DNA of 59,190 nt from Clostridiales bacterium (GCA_019423725.1 JAHZAW010000044.1:339-59528), one strand, 5' to 3'. Shown: positions 17,125-26,848, counted from the stretch's first letter. The notes: a model not told the origin generated them from the sequence alone. Made by a program: numbers and translations.

Positions 17125-18732
17125 TTATTCCACTGCAACTATATTATATACCCCATTCTGAGGATTTTCCGCATACTCGAATGTTATGCTGCTTCCCACC
17201 GCTGCCCTGAGTATCTCCGGATGGTCAGCGGCCTTAGCCCTGTAAAATGCCTCTGAATCATCCACGGTTATATAAATATAGGTGTTTCCTTCCACGACTA
17301 TGTCCCTGACACTGGTCACTGTGCCGCTGACACTGAGTTTCTGGGCATTCTCATTTATATTTATGCCGTTGTTTTCCATAAGGCTCTCATAAACGTCCAC
17401 ACATTCATTTACGGTGTCTCCTATGGCAACTATCTGGTATTTCTGTATATTTACCATTGCGTATTTCTTTACAAGTCCCGCTCCGTCCTTGAGTGCTATG
17501 AAGTAGGTCGGCTCTCCGCCCACGTTGAGCAGCAGAGGGAATGTGGCCGTATATCCTAAATGCTGCACCTGGCCCTCAGCCGATGACATGGCCGAAAATT
17601 CCTCGGCTCCGGCTATCTGATAATAATTGGTCTCTTTAGTCCTCTGGTTCATGAGCACAAAGCCCACATTGGACTGGTCGCCGCTGACGGATGTAACTCC
17701 TGTATAAACCCATACATCGTCATTAAGGGCTATATAATTATATCCTTCCGTTGTCCTGAAACAGTTTTTCTGGGAAAAGAGACTATTCAGATATCCATTT
17801 GAAAGGGTTCCATAATAATCATACTGCTCCATGAGCAGGTCAGCATCATATACCCTGTCTATCCACTGGGGTATATCCTGAACTTCATAATAGGTATGCT
17901 CTCCCGTAACGGCGTTCAATACAACCCCTCCCTTTATGTCCGTTCCGCCAAAAAGTCCTATGGTATGGTCAGCAACGGGGCATATCCAGTAGGGTGTGCC
18001 GTCATCGTTTATCTCAAAATATGTTCCCCTGAACATGGCGGTGGGATACCTGAAACGGATATACCTCATAAGGTCCCTGCCGAAATATTCCGAAGGTGAT
18101 ATTTTTATGCCCTCATCCAGTTTTACCAGCTCGGCGTTCTGGGTGGACATATCTATGATTATATAGGCGGGTATGCCGTTTTTCCTATTGGTCAGCCATT
18201 TTATGACGCTGCCGTATCTTAAGGGAGTCACCCTGCAGGGTCTTTCCTTATAGTTTATCTGGGAATAATTCGAGCTTACCTCAAACTGGGATACCATATC
18301 CGACATGGTTCCCATCTTCCTTTCGGCTATGATGGCCGCTGAGGCGCTGTCGAGTATTGGTATGCTGTTAAAATCCGCTTCCTCTATATCCTCCTCAAAG
18401 GTGCCGTTTTTTACGGTCATCAGTGAACTGTAGTCCGATGCCCTGAATATGGGAAGGGATATGGCATTTCCTGCCGCATATATAAGTATAAACACCAGCG
18501 CCGCCCTCAGCACTATCTTTACACCCTTTGTGCCGCCGGAAAAACTATACCTTATATTTCTGAAATCAATGGTGCTCACCAGCCTGTAGGCGTTTAACAC
18601 CAGTGCCGAAATAGCCATAAACGCTATAAAGCCCCAAAACTCCTCAGCTTTTAGATTGATGGGCGGAAGATAAATATAAAAAGCTATGAACCATACTATC
18701 ACTGTGAGTATAACGGAAAAATATTTCTTCAT
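17125..18732 (-). CDS. Membrane-anchored protein of unknown function
   Basis: 535 residues. The N-terminus has three hydrophobic segments (about residues 5-22, 34-50 and 73-92; for example VILTVIVWFIAFYIYLPP). The remaining roughly 440 residues are soluble and probably extracytoplasmic. The last 75 residues (SVSGTVTSVRDIVVEGNTYI...) look like a small beta-barrel of OB type. I do not recognise the family. A good ribosome site (GGAGG) precedes the ATG. It is divergent from mecA. Confidence 0.75.
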   Translation of the reverse strand: MKKYFSVILTVIVWFIAFYIYLPPINLKAEEFWGFIAFMAISALVLNAYRLVSTIDFRNIRYSFSGGTKGVKIVLRAALVFILIYAAGNAISLPIFRASDYSSLMTVKNGTFEEDIEEADFNSIPILDSASAAIIAERKMGTMSDMVSQFEVSSNYSQINYKERPCRVTPLRYGSVIKWLTNRKNGIPAYIIIDMSTQNAELVKLDEGIKISPSEYFGRDLMRYIRFRYPTAMFRGTYFEINDDGTPYWICPVADHTIGLFGGTDIKGGVVLNAVTGEHTYYEVQDIPQWIDRVYDADLLMEQYDYYGTLSNGYLNSLFSQKNCFRTTEGYNYIALNDDVWVYTGVTSVSGDQSNVGFVLMNQRTKETNYYQIAGAEEFSAMSSAEGQVQHLGYTATFPLLLNVGGEPTYFIALKDGAGLVKKYAMVNIQKYQIVAIGDTVNECVDVYESLMENNGININENAQKLSVSGTVTSVRDIVVEGNTYIYITVDDSEAFYRAKAADHPEILRAAVGSSITFEYAENPQNGVYNIVAVE

Positions 18733-18793
18733 TTAATGCCTCCTTATAATAAGCTGCCCTATGTTTCAGGAATATTAAAACGTAATAAAAATG

Positions 18794-18822
18794 TTGACAA
18801 TTCTAAATCTTTACAGTAATAT
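18794..18822 (+). promoter_or_regulatory. Sigma-A promoter of mecA
   Basis: -35 TTGACA (18794-18799), 17-bp spacer, -10 TAATAT (18817-18822), about 70 bases before the GTG start. Confidence 0.75.
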
Positions 18823-18890
18823 CCTATTTACATATAAGTTTTTATTACTTATACTTAAATTAAGTTATTTAATTGTGGGGAGGGACAGCT

Positions 18891-19544
18891 GTGAAAATTG
18901 AGAAAATAAGCGATACCCAGGTTAAATTCATACTCAGTGAGGAAGATCTTGCCGGTAAGGACATCAAACTTGAAGACCTTGCCGTGTCTAACGATAAAAC
19001 CAAGGAACTTTTTCAGGATATTCTTTCCAAGGCTCTTGATGAATGTGGTTTTGCCGTTGATGATGCTCCGCTTATGGTGGAGGCTCTTCCCGTGGCAATG
19101 GACAGCATTATGATAATCGTCACAAAACTCGGAGCGGAAGACGCCCAGACCGAAAAAAGCGGACCCGATTCCTCTGCACCCATTATATCTAAAGACCTGC
19201 ACAGGTACAAGAGAAACTCTGTAAAAATACATACGCCAAACGGCTCAGACAGTTCAAATATCGCGGTTTATTCCTTTGAGGCCCTTGATGACGTCATCGA
19301 CGCCTGCATCAAGATCTCAGGAGTGGATATCGCCGCCAGCTCGCTTTTTAAAAACAACAAAAAGTATTACCTTGTTCTTCAAAACGAGAGCCCCATCGAG
19401 GACTTCCCCGGATGCGTATGCATATTGAATGAATACGGTAATGCCGAAGCATCAAATATATTGACTAAATACCACCTTATGGAACACGGCGAAACTCTTA
19501 TACCCGAAAACGCCGTTGAGATCCTTTCCGAAAACTTTGTATGA
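18891..19544 (+). CDS. mecA: MecA-type adaptor protein (ClpC adaptor)
   Basis: MecA delivers substrates to the ClpCP protease and restrains competence in Bacillus. The 217-residue product begins KIEKISDTQVKFILSEEDLAGKDIKLEDLA, the MecA N-terminal domain that binds substrates. It ends with a domain (ALDDVIDACIKISG...YYLVLQN...LNEYG) matching the ClpC-binding half. A Ser/Pro/Glu-rich linker joins them. The start is GTG at 18891, seven bases after GGAGG. The gene has its own promoter and terminator, so it is monocistronic. Confidence 0.9.
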   Translation: MKIEKISDTQVKFILSEEDLAGKDIKLEDLAVSNDKTKELFQDILSKALDECGFAVDDAPLMVEALPVAMDSIMIIVTKLGAEDAQTEKSGPDSSAPIISKDLHRYKRNSVKIHTPNGSDSSNIAVYSFEALDDVIDACIKISGVDIAASSLFKNNKKYYLVLQNESPIEDFPGCVCILNEYGNAEASNILTKYHLMEHGETLIPENAVEILSENFV

Positions 19545-19555
19545 TTTAAGTATGC

Positions 19556-19604
19556 TTAAAAAGGCCCGTTTTATGTCTTTACAGACATAAACGAGCCTTT
19601 TTTC
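19556..19604. terminator. Bidirectional intrinsic terminator
   Basis: Long stem (AGGCCCGTTTTATGTCT / AGACATAAACGAGCCT, one mismatch) flanked by A and T runs, between mecA (plus) and the convergent DUF2461 gene. Confidence 0.85.
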
Positions 19605-19625
19605 ATTGTCTTTTTTCGATCTTTT

Positions 19626-20291
19626 TTATATATTCTTAAAATACATAAATACCGGTTTCAAAAATTTGAATCCCTTTTCCGTTATATCCAGTATGGAACG
19701 GTCAAAAAGCGCCTCATCTATCCTGTAATCCGATGTAAAGGCGATATTCCTATACTGGAACCACTTCTTTATATCCTCCGGAGTGCCCTCGGGAGCGAAT
19801 TTTTTCTTATACATTCTCACATCCGGCTTGAACATATCCTGGGATGATATGAGCTTATCCAGTCTCCTTACGGCCGCATGGTCAGCTGCCAGCTTCTTCC
19901 TATACCTGTTCATATAGTCGCTCTCAGCCTCATAAAATCCAACGCCCGCTGACCAGCCCTCCGGCGCTATCTCAAAATAAAAACAGCTCTTTCTCTGCCA
20001 GCGGCCTTCTCCGTAATTGAATACGACCCATTTTCTATCCTTATAGGGTGACTTATCCTTGGAAAACCTTATATCCCTGTTGGTCCTGGATATGGCCGGG
20101 TAAAATGTCTCTCCCAGCCCCATGTCATTGAGCCTTTCTGTCATCTCCTCAGAATACAGCTTCATGGGCTCCTTTATGAGATAATCGTATCTCTCCCTGT
20201 TCTCATTGAACCATTCCGTATTATTGTTCATCCTCAGTTCCCATAAAAAATCTATATATTCCCTGGGGAATCCCTCAAAACTCTTACTCAT
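19626..20291 (-). CDS. DUF2461 family protein
   Basis: 221 residues with the DUF2461 pattern: FLWELRMNNNTEWFNENRERYDYLIKEP, SRTNRDIRFSKDKSPYKDRKW, and YFEIAPEGWSAGVGFYEAES. The family is widespread and uncharacterised; no catalytic residues are known. It is monocistronic between terminators. Confidence 0.88.
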   Translation of the reverse strand: MSKSFEGFPREYIDFLWELRMNNNTEWFNENRERYDYLIKEPMKLYSEEMTERLNDMGLGETFYPAISRTNRDIRFSKDKSPYKDRKWVVFNYGEGRWQRKSCFYFEIAPEGWSAGVGFYEAESDYMNRYRKKLAADHAAVRRLDKLISSQDMFKPDVRMYKKKFAPEGTPEDIKKWFQYRNIAFTSDYRIDEALFDRSILDITEKGFKFLKPVFMYFKNI

Positions 20292-20324
20292 ATTTACCGC
20301 CTCCGGAAATTTTTATTCTGGTGC

Positions 20325-20360
20325 AGAAAACCGGAAAGCCCTGCGGACTTCCCGGTTTTT
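20325..20360 (-). terminator. Intrinsic terminator of hppA
   Basis: Minus-strand hairpin AACCGGGAAGTCC / GGGCTTTCCGGTT with a short loop followed by TTCTG, about 60 bases after the hppA stop. Confidence 0.7.
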
Positions 20361-20416
20361 ATTTTCAGGACTAGGCCCTCAAGCCTGTCCCATTATTCTT
20401 TATTATGTCCTTAAAC

Positions 20417-22408
20417 TTATACAAGGAATCCGTTTCCGCTGTTGATAAGTGCGAATAAAGGAGCAAATACCAGTGAAACTACTGTCATAAGCTTGATAAG
20501 GATGTTGATTGAAGGTCCTGATGTATCTTTGAAGGGGTCACCAACTGTATCACCTACAACGGCTGCCTTATGAGCATCGCTGCCCTTTCCGCCATGGTTG
20601 CCTTCCTCGATGTACTTCTTAGCGTTATCCCAAGCACCGCCTGAGTTTGACATAAAGATGGCCATAAGTACACCAGTTACAAGTGAACCAGCGATAAGTC
20701 CGCCAAGGGCTCTTGTACCAAGTACAACACCTACGATAAGAGGAGCAACTACTGCCATGATACCAGGAACGAGCATTTCCTTAAGGGCTGCCTTTGTTGA
20801 AATAGCTACGCAGCTCTTGTAGTCAGGTTTCTGAGTACCTGCCATGATTCCGGGATATGCTTTGAACTGGCGTCTAACTTCTTCGATCATCTGGAAAGCT
20901 GCCTTACCAACTGACTGCATTGTGAATGCTGAGAAAAGGAAAGGAAGCATACCACCGATGAAAAGACCAACGATAACCTGTGTATCAAGGATATCGATAC
21001 CTTCAAGGTTAACTGCCTGAGCGTATGAAACGAAAAGTGCAAGGGCTGTAAGAGCGGCTGAACCAATGGCGAAACCTTTACCCATAGCAGCTGTTGTGTT
21101 TCCTACTGCGTCAAGTTTATCTGTGATGTCACGAACGCTTTCATCAAGTTCGCTCATTTCAGCGATACCACCGGCGTTATCGGCGATGGGGCCGTAAGCA
21201 TCAACGGCAACTGTGATACCTGTTGTTGAAAGCATACCTACAGCTGCAAGGGCGATACCATAAAGTCCGCCGAAGCCGTAAGCAACAAGGATACCAACGG
21301 CGATGAGGATGATGGGAGCAGCTGTTGACTCCATACCTACTGCAAGACCGCTGATGATAGTTGTAGCAGCACCTGTCTCTGACTGGTCTGCGATCTTCTT
21401 AACTGATCTGTAATCGCTTGATGTATATCTTTCTGTGATGATACCGATGATAACACCAACGATAAGGCCTGCGATGATTGAAATAGCAAGGCTGAATGAA
21501 CCAAAGAAATAGTTGCTTAAAACTATTGAAAGTACAACGACTATGATGCTGGCAACATAAGTACCTGTCTTAAGAGCTTTGTGAGGGTTAGATTTTTCGT
21601 CGCCCCTTACAAAGAAGCATCCGATGATAGCTGCGATTATACCTACGCCTGCAAGTACGAGAGGGAAAATAGCGCCCTCTGCGCCAAATGCAACTACACC
21701 AAGTGTTACTGCTGAAACGATAGCGCCTACATAAGATTCAAAAAGGTCAGCGCCCATACCTGCAACGTCACCTACGTTATCACCAACGTTATCGGCGATA
21801 ACTGCGGGGTTACGAGGGTCATCCTCAGGGATGCCTGCTTCTACCTTACCAACAAGGTCGGCACCTACGTCGGCAGCCTTTGTATAGATACCGCCGCCCA
21901 CACGTGAGAAAAGAGCAACGGAAGAAGCACCAAGGCTGAATCCGAAAAGTACGTTTGTATCACCTGTTACCATGTAAACGACGCTTACTCCAAGAAGGCC
22001 AAGACCTACAACTGACATACCCATAACGGCACCGCCGCTGAATGCAGTTGAAAGGGCTCTGTTCATACCGCTTGTTCTAGCGGCATTAGCTGTTCTTACG
22101 TTAGCCTTTGTTGCAACGCTCATACCGAAGTATCCTGCAAGGATAGAGCAGAGTGTACCAAGAACGAAGGCAACACCTGACTTGAAGCCGATACCAAGTG
22201 AAATAAGAATAAATAAAACGATGATGAAGATAACGAGTATTTTGTACTCGGCTGTAAGGAATGCATGAGCACCGTCACTGATGGCTGCTGCAATTTCCTT
22301 CATCCTATCTGTGCCTTCTTCTTCTCTGGATACTTTCTTTGAGAGGAAAAGGGCAAAGATAAGAGCTATGACACCTACTACAGGTGCCAGGTAAATTAAG
22401 CTTTCCAT
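20417..22408 (-). CDS. hppA: Membrane-bound, K+-dependent ion-translocating pyrophosphatase
   Basis: Integral membrane pump that couples pyrophosphate hydrolysis to export of Na+ or H+. The 663-residue protein has about 16 hydrophobic segments and the invariant catalytic loops: DVGADLVGKVEAGIPEDDPRNP, DNVGDNVGDVAGMGADLFES, and EGNHGGKGSDAHKAAVVGDTVGDPFKDTSGPS split across the last loop. The triad GNTTAAMGKGF has alanine where K+-independent enzymes have lysine, so it should be K+-dependent; many such clostridial enzymes pump Na+. Codon use (CTT, GCT, ACA, AAG) is strongly biased, indicating high expression. Promoter at 22570-22598, leader about 155 bases. Confidence 0.97.
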   Translation of the reverse strand: MESLIYLAPVVGVIALIFALFLSKKVSREEEGTDRMKEIAAAISDGAHAFLTAEYKILVIFIIVLFILISLGIGFKSGVAFVLGTLCSILAGYFGMSVATKANVRTANAARTSGMNRALSTAFSGGAVMGMSVVGLGLLGVSVVYMVTGDTNVLFGFSLGASSVALFSRVGGGIYTKAADVGADLVGKVEAGIPEDDPRNPAVIADNVGDNVGDVAGMGADLFESYVGAIVSAVTLGVVAFGAEGAIFPLVLAGVGIIAAIIGCFFVRGDEKSNPHKALKTGTYVASIIVVVLSIVLSNYFFGSFSLAISIIAGLIVGVIIGIITERYTSSDYRSVKKIADQSETGAATTIISGLAVGMESTAAPIILIAVGILVAYGFGGLYGIALAAVGMLSTTGITVAVDAYGPIADNAGGIAEMSELDESVRDITDKLDAVGNTTAAMGKGFAIGSAALTALALFVSYAQAVNLEGIDILDTQVIVGLFIGGMLPFLFSAFTMQSVGKAAFQMIEEVRRQFKAYPGIMAGTQKPDYKSCVAISTKAALKEMLVPGIMAVVAPLIVGVVLGTRALGGLIAGSLVTGVLMAIFMSNSGGAWDNAKKYIEEGNHGGKGSDAHKAAVVGDTVGDPFKDTSGPSINILIKLMTVVSLVFAPLFALINSGNGFLV

Positions 22409-22848
22409 TTTAAAAGTCCCCCTGTGTAAAATGATAAATTTAATTTATATATAACTAAATTCAATACGGCGCCTTATGAGGATAAAATGTATGATTGCCG
22501 GCACATATGGAATTTAAATTATATTCGTTTTTTTGTATACAATGCACAAAAGTCCCTAAACGTCTCTATATTATATCCTACCAATGCCGTAAAATCAAGA
22601 GATTTGTCCGTTTTTTTCGCCCATTTCTATACATAATTCATTGTGCGTCATAAAAGTTATAATGTCAAGAGTATGTAATGACAAAATTATGAAATTAATG
22701 AGTATCCATGGAGAAGATATGAACAAAAGACGTCATATGTCCTATTTTGCGGAAAGTTAGGTAAAACAGTAGCTTTTTTCGCAAAAGTGTTTTATAATAT
22801 GACAATGTATTATGTGATTACAATAAGTCATAAAGGAGCATATGTTAT
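22409..22848. other. Divergent regulatory region between hppA and the gntR-type gene
   Basis: 440 bases, very AT-rich, without a supported gene. It holds the hppA promoter at 22570-22598 (minus). A TATAAT box for the gntR gene lies at 22793-22798 (plus) with a poor -35. The arms ATGAC and GTCAT flank the interval from that box to about 22832 and could belong to an operator, but the dyad is short. I see no recognisable riboswitch in the hppA leader. Confidence 0.5.
22570..22598 (-). promoter_or_regulatory. Sigma-A promoter of hppA
   Basis: -35 TTGATT (22593-22598), 17-bp spacer, perfect -10 TATAAT (22570-22575) on the minus strand. The same hexamer pair and spacing precede tRNA-Pro at 39070-39098. 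Confidence 0.8.
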
Positions 22849-23610
22849 ATGGAGTTTCTAAAGCACACAATAAATAAAGACATACCTATACCTCTGTATT
22901 ATCAGGTCAAACAGATCATCCTTGATGAGATTAACAGCGAGAATGTTAAGGCCGGGGACGCCATTCCTACGGAAAAGACATTCTGTGATATATACGGCAT
23001 AAGCCGCACCACCATAAGACAGGCCATAAGCGAACTCGTTAACGAAGGCTATCTTTACAGAGTAAAGAGCAAAGGTACATTCGTATCTCAGCCTAAGGTA
23101 AAGACTGACCTTATAAATATGTACGACGGCTATAACATGGAGATATTCAACATGTCCATGACCCCCTCAACCCAGGCCATAGAACTCACCCTGGTAAAAG
23201 CTAATGCTGAACAGGCCAGAGCCCTGGAAATAGAGGAAGGCGATAAGGTCATATACCTGCTCAGACACAGATATGCCGACGGTCTGGCCATGGGATATGT
23301 AGAAAGCTATTTCAAATATCCCCTCTGCGATTTCCTGCTGAGGGAAAAGGAAGAAACATTCAACTCCACATCCGTATACCATATACTTGCTAAAAACAGA
23401 TCCGCTAAAATAAAGAGAATACTCAAGACCATAGAAGCAGTCGGCGCCACGGAGGCTGAGGCTAAATTCCTCAATATCAAAAAGGGAAGCCCCATAAACC
23501 TCTGTACGAATATCTGTTTCTCCCAGGAGACCAACACTCCCGTTGTATATGAGCTGCTCAAATACAGGGGAGATAAAAACAAGTTCTCCATCGAGATAAA
23601 TATCGACTGA
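22849..23610 (+). CDS. GntR-family transcriptional regulator with UTRA ligand domain
   Basis: 253 residues. The N-terminal winged helix (IPLYYQVKQIILDEINSENV, then GDAIPTEKTFCDIYGISRTTIRQAISELVNEGYLYRVKSKGTFV) is the HutC-type GntR DNA-binding domain. The C-terminal half (EEGDKVIYLLRHRYADGLAMGYVESYFKY...NFCINTN-like end) is a UTRA effector domain, which in characterised relatives binds sugar phosphates or histidine derivatives. No transporter or catabolic gene is adjacent, so its ligand and targets cannot be inferred. Autoregulation from the upstream divergent region is possible. Confidence 0.93.
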   Translation: MEFLKHTINKDIPIPLYYQVKQIILDEINSENVKAGDAIPTEKTFCDIYGISRTTIRQAISELVNEGYLYRVKSKGTFVSQPKVKTDLINMYDGYNMEIFNMSMTPSTQAIELTLVKANAEQARALEIEEGDKVIYLLRHRYADGLAMGYVESYFKYPLCDFLLREKEETFNSTSVYHILAKNRSAKIKRILKTIEAVGATEAEAKFLNIKKGSPINLCTNICFSQETNTPVVYELLKYRGDKNKFSIEINID

Positions 23611-23653
23611 TACATATAAAATACAGCCAAGTAAAACATAAACAGCTCTTTAT

Positions 23654-23694
23654 CCCCGGCACCGCCTCAAAACACGGCCTACCGGGGTTATTTA
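23654..23694 (+). terminator. Possible terminator after the gntR-type gene
   Basis: CCCCGG and CCGGGG pair across a 22-base loop and are followed by TTATTTATTT. The stem is short and the loop long, so this is a weak candidate. Confidence 0.4.
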
Positions 23695-23728
23695 TTTAAA
23701 GGATCTATCTGCTGGAAAGGAGAGCCCC

Positions 23729-24472
23729 ATGAAAATAATAATATCCCCGGCAAAAAAGATGGTCTCAGACCATGACAGCGGCATAACTCCCACGGAGCCG
23801 GTCTTTACGGATAAAGCCAAAAAACTCCATGACATAATGTCCGCCATGGACTTTGGGGAACTGAAAAAACTTTTGAACTGCAACGATGATACGGTCAAAC
23901 TGAATATGGAAAGGCTCGAAAGAGGATTCAGGCCAGTCCCCCTCACACCGGCGGTATTCGCCTATGACGGCATACAGTATAAATACATGGCTCCCGCGGT
24001 ATTTTCCGACTCCGGGCTCAAATATATCGGTGAACATCTTTATATAATATCCGGTCTTTACGGTCTTTTAAGGGCCTTTGACGGTGTGGCTCCCTACAGG
24101 CTGGAAATGCAGTCAAAGCCCGTGGGAGATATAAAGACCCTCTATGATTTCTGGGGAAGGGATATATATGATGCCCTCTGCCCCAATGGAGAGACCATCA
24201 TAAACCTGGCTTCCAAAGAATACAGCCGTGCAGTCTTACCCTTCTGTACAAAAGGCCAGGTCATAAACTGTGTTTTTGGTGAGATGAACGGCACAAAGGT
24301 CAGGGAAAAGGCTACCATGTGCAAAATGGCCCGTGGCTCCATGGTGCGCTTCATGGCCGAAAACGATATAACCTCTCCCGAGGGGCTGAAGGATTTTGAC
24401 CAGCTGGGATTTTCCTATGACAGCAGCCTGTCAAAGGAAAATGAACTGGTATTCATAAAGCAAAAGGACTGA
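23729..24472 (+). CDS. yaaA: YaaA family peroxide-stress protein (UPF0246)
   Basis: 247 residues beginning MKIIISPAKKM, the hallmark of YaaA/DUF328. Other conserved segments are FAYDGIQYKYM, YIISGLYGLLRAFDGVAPYRLEM and VINCVFGEM. In E. coli YaaA limits intracellular iron and DNA damage during peroxide stress and has a DNA-binding fold. GGAAAGGAG precedes the ATG. Confidence 0.93.
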   Translation: MKIIISPAKKMVSDHDSGITPTEPVFTDKAKKLHDIMSAMDFGELKKLLNCNDDTVKLNMERLERGFRPVPLTPAVFAYDGIQYKYMAPAVFSDSGLKYIGEHLYIISGLYGLLRAFDGVAPYRLEMQSKPVGDIKTLYDFWGRDIYDALCPNGETIINLASKEYSRAVLPFCTKGQVINCVFGEMNGTKVREKATMCKMARGSMVRFMAENDITSPEGLKDFDQLGFSYDSSLSKENELVFIKQKD

Positions 24473-24589
24473 GAAAAGCCAGAAAAATAAACAGAGCCTA
24501 CAAAACCAGGGATTATCCGTAAGCAAAAATAAGGCATATAAAACGGTATAACTTCCCTGTCCGGCTCAGGGTACAAAAACCTAAAATAT

Positions 24590-24623
24590 AAAAGCCTGGG
24601 AAATTCGATTTCCCAGGCTTTTT
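24590..24623. terminator. Bidirectional intrinsic terminator
   Basis: Perfect 15-bp stem AAAAGCCTGGGAAAT / ATTTCCCAGGCTTTT with loop TCG, shared by yaaA (plus) and the metallo-hydrolase gene (minus). Confidence 0.9.
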
Positions 24624-24624
24624 A

Positions 24625-25242
24625 TCATCTCATGAACATGTTCGTTTTTCTTTCCCTCTCCAGGGTCGTTTCAGGACCGTGGCCTGAAAGCACTCTGTAG
24701 TCACCTTTGAGGTTTTTGAGCAGCTGGAGTGATTCATTCATCTTTCCCCAGTCGCCTGTGGGGAAGTCGGTCCTGCCGCAGCTTCCCATAAAGAGGGTAT
24801 CTCCTGCCACCATAACATCATCCACCAGATAACATACGCTTCCGCATGTATGTCCGGGAGTAAATATGGTCTTGAATGTCATGGTCCCGATGGTGAATTC
24901 CTCGCCGTCTTTAAGATATACATCGGCGTCATAGCTCTTCTGGGCTCCTATCATTCCCGTAAGGTTTATGGAAGGGTCATTGAGCACCTGTTTTTCCTTT
25001 TCTCCGGCATATACCTTTATGCCGTATTCCTTCTTGAGGGGCTCCATGGCTCCTATATGGTCAAAGTGGGCATGGGTAAGGAGTATTGCCTCGGGCTTAA
25101 GTCCATTTTCCTTTATGAACCTTATATAGCTCTCGGCCCTTCCCTCGGGGTCAACGATGACGCATACACCGTTTTCATCCCATATTATATAACTGTTGGT
25201 CTCACACATTCCGCCTATAAATGTTTTAATATCCTTTATCAT
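24625..25242 (-). CDS. Metallo-beta-lactamase-fold hydrolase (glyoxalase II-like)
   Basis: 205 residues with the metal-binding motif THAHFDHIG (HxHxDH), the later ligands FTPGHTCGSVCY, AGDTLF and a final LSGHGPET histidine. The short single-domain form resembles the YcbL/YqgX group, whose members hydrolyse thioesters such as hydroxyacylglutathione analogues; the substrate here is unknown. It starts 20 bases after the upstream FAD-protein gene and is probably in its operon. Confidence 0.9.
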   Translation of the reverse strand: MIKDIKTFIGGMCETNSYIIWDENGVCVIVDPEGRAESYIRFIKENGLKPEAILLTHAHFDHIGAMEPLKKEYGIKVYAGEKEKQVLNDPSINLTGMIGAQKSYDADVYLKDGEEFTIGTMTFKTIFTPGHTCGSVCYLVDDVMVAGDTLFMGSCGRTDFPTGDWGKMNESLQLLKNLKGDYRVLSGHGPETTLERERKTNMFMR

Positions 25243-25261
25243 ATCAGCGCCTCCCCGCTTA

Positions 25262-26848
25262 TCATTTTAGTCTGTATTTTATTATGTTTTCCGCCTGTCG
25301 CACTCCGTCAACGGCCGCAGATACTATGCCGCCGGCATATCCGGCTCCCTCTCCGGCAGGGTAAAGCCCCTCCAGATTAATGCTCTGGCCGTCCTGGCCC
25401 CTGAGTATCCTCACCGGCGAAGAACTCCTTGTCTCCGCTCCGGTCATTATGGCATCGGATGAGTCAAAGCCCTTGAGTTTCTTCCCAAGATAGGGCATAG
25501 CCTCCTTTATGGCATCGCATACGAACCCCGGCAGGACCTCATTCAGGTCAGCAAACCTGGCTTTTGGCAAATAACTATGGTGTACACTGCCTTCCTTCTC
25601 TGACTTTCTGCCTTCCATAAAGTCCCCGAGCCTCTGTATGGGTGCGGAATAGTCTCCGCCTCCGGCCTTAAAGGCCTTTTCCTCTATCCTTCTTTGGAAT
25701 TCCACCCCGGCCAGCACGTCATCCGTGGGAAAGTCCTCCGGTCCCACCTGTACCAGCAGGGCACTATTGGCATTTTCCGAATTCCTGGCGTACTCGCTCA
25801 TGCCGTTTACGACCAGCCTTCCTTCCTCAGAAGCCGCTGCCACCACATATCCTCCGGGACACATACAGAAGGTATATACTCCTCTGCCGTTCTTTGTGGT
25901 ATGGGTCAGCATATAATCGGCAGGAGGGAGTTTATCCGCAGCATCTCCATACTGGGCTTTATTTATGTCCTGCTGCCTGTGTTCTATCCTTACACCGACG
26001 GCAAAGGGCTTCTTCTCCATGGCCACTCCTTCATCGGCCAGTTCATAAAATGTATCCCTGGCACTGTGGCCTATGGCAAGGACAAGGCAGTCTGTTTCCA
26101 TAAGCCCCTTATCGGTCAATACTCCCGTGATCTTACCGTTTTCGGTCCTTATGGCCTTGAGGCGGCATTCAAATCTTACCTCTCCTCCAAGGGATATTAT
26201 TTCTTTCCTTATGTTTTTAACTACTCCCTTGAGCCTGTCCGTTCCTATATGCGGCTTGGCCTCATAGCCTATTTCCTCAGGGGCTCCGGCCCTTATGAAC
26301 TCATCGGTGACAAAGGCACTCCTTGGGTCCTTTATCCTGGTGGTAAGTTTTCCATCGGAAAATGTACCTGCTCCGCCTTCTCCAAACTGCACATTGCTTT
26401 CGGGGTCGAATTTCCCGCCTTTCCAGAACTCCTCCACATCGGCGGTGCGGCGGTCCACATCTCTGCCCCTCTCTATGACTATGGGACAGAGACCCTTTTG
26501 AGCCAGTACCAAAGCCGCGAACATTCCAGCTGGTCCAAAGCCCGCCACCACGGGACGGGGGCCTTCTTTCAGTTCTCCCTCAGGCAGTTTATATTTCTTA
26601 TAGGGTGAGATCGTTATATCCGGTCCGCCCTTTCTTTTTTTAAGACGTTTTAAGATACCGTCTCCGCCCTCGATATCCACGTCCACCGTGTATATGTAGT
26701 GTATATCGTCCTTTTTCCTGGCGTCCAGTGACTTTTTTCTTATTATGAGATCCTTTATAGCCGTATCCTTTACCCTGAGCTCGGATATGACAGCCCTTTT
26801 TATGTCCCTGTCCTCTATGCCAAGCTTAATACCGCTGATCCTTATCAT
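25262..26848 (-). CDS. FAD-dependent dehydrogenase-like protein (COG2509)
   Basis: 528 residues. A short N-terminal domain (IRISGIKLGIEDRDIKRAVI) is followed by a Rossmann FAD motif (VVAGFGPAGMFAALVLAQKG). Further conserved parts are NVQFGEGGAGTFSDGKLTTRIKD, FCMCPGGYVV, MTGAETRSSSPVRI and GLYPAGEGAGYAGGI. These are the marks of the uncharacterised, widely conserved COG2509 flavoproteins. The start giving MIRISGIK is preferred because GAGGA lies six bases upstream. It heads a two-gene unit with the metallo-hydrolase. Confidence 0.9.
   Translation of the reverse strand: MIRISGIKLGIEDRDIKRAVISELRVKDTAIKDLIIRKKSLDARKKDDIHYIYTVDVDIEGGDGILKRLKKRKGGPDITISPYKKYKLPEGELKEGPRPVVAGFGPAGMFAALVLAQKGLCPIVIERGRDVDRRTADVEEFWKGGKFDPESNVQFGEGGAGTFSDGKLTTRIKDPRSAFVTDEFIRAGAPEEIGYEAKPHIGTDRLKGVVKNIRKEIISLGGEVRFECRLKAIRTENGKITGVLTDKGLMETDCLVLAIGHSARDTFYELADEGVAMEKKPFAVGVRIEHRQQDINKAQYGDAADKLPPADYMLTHTTKNGRGVYTFCMCPGGYVVAAASEEGRLVVNGMSEYARNSENANSALLVQVGPEDFPTDDVLAGVEFQRRIEEKAFKAGGGDYSAPIQRLGDFMEGRKSEKEGSVHHSYLPKARFADLNEVLPGFVCDAIKEAMPYLGKKLKGFDSSDAIMTGAETRSSSPVRILRGQDGQSINLEGLYPAGEGAGYAGGIVSAAVDGVRQAENIIKYRLK

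Noticed and set aside
25694..26608. 304-codon plus-strand frame opposite the FAD protein
   Set aside because: Antisense shadow; the minus-strand product is a clear conserved flavoprotein.
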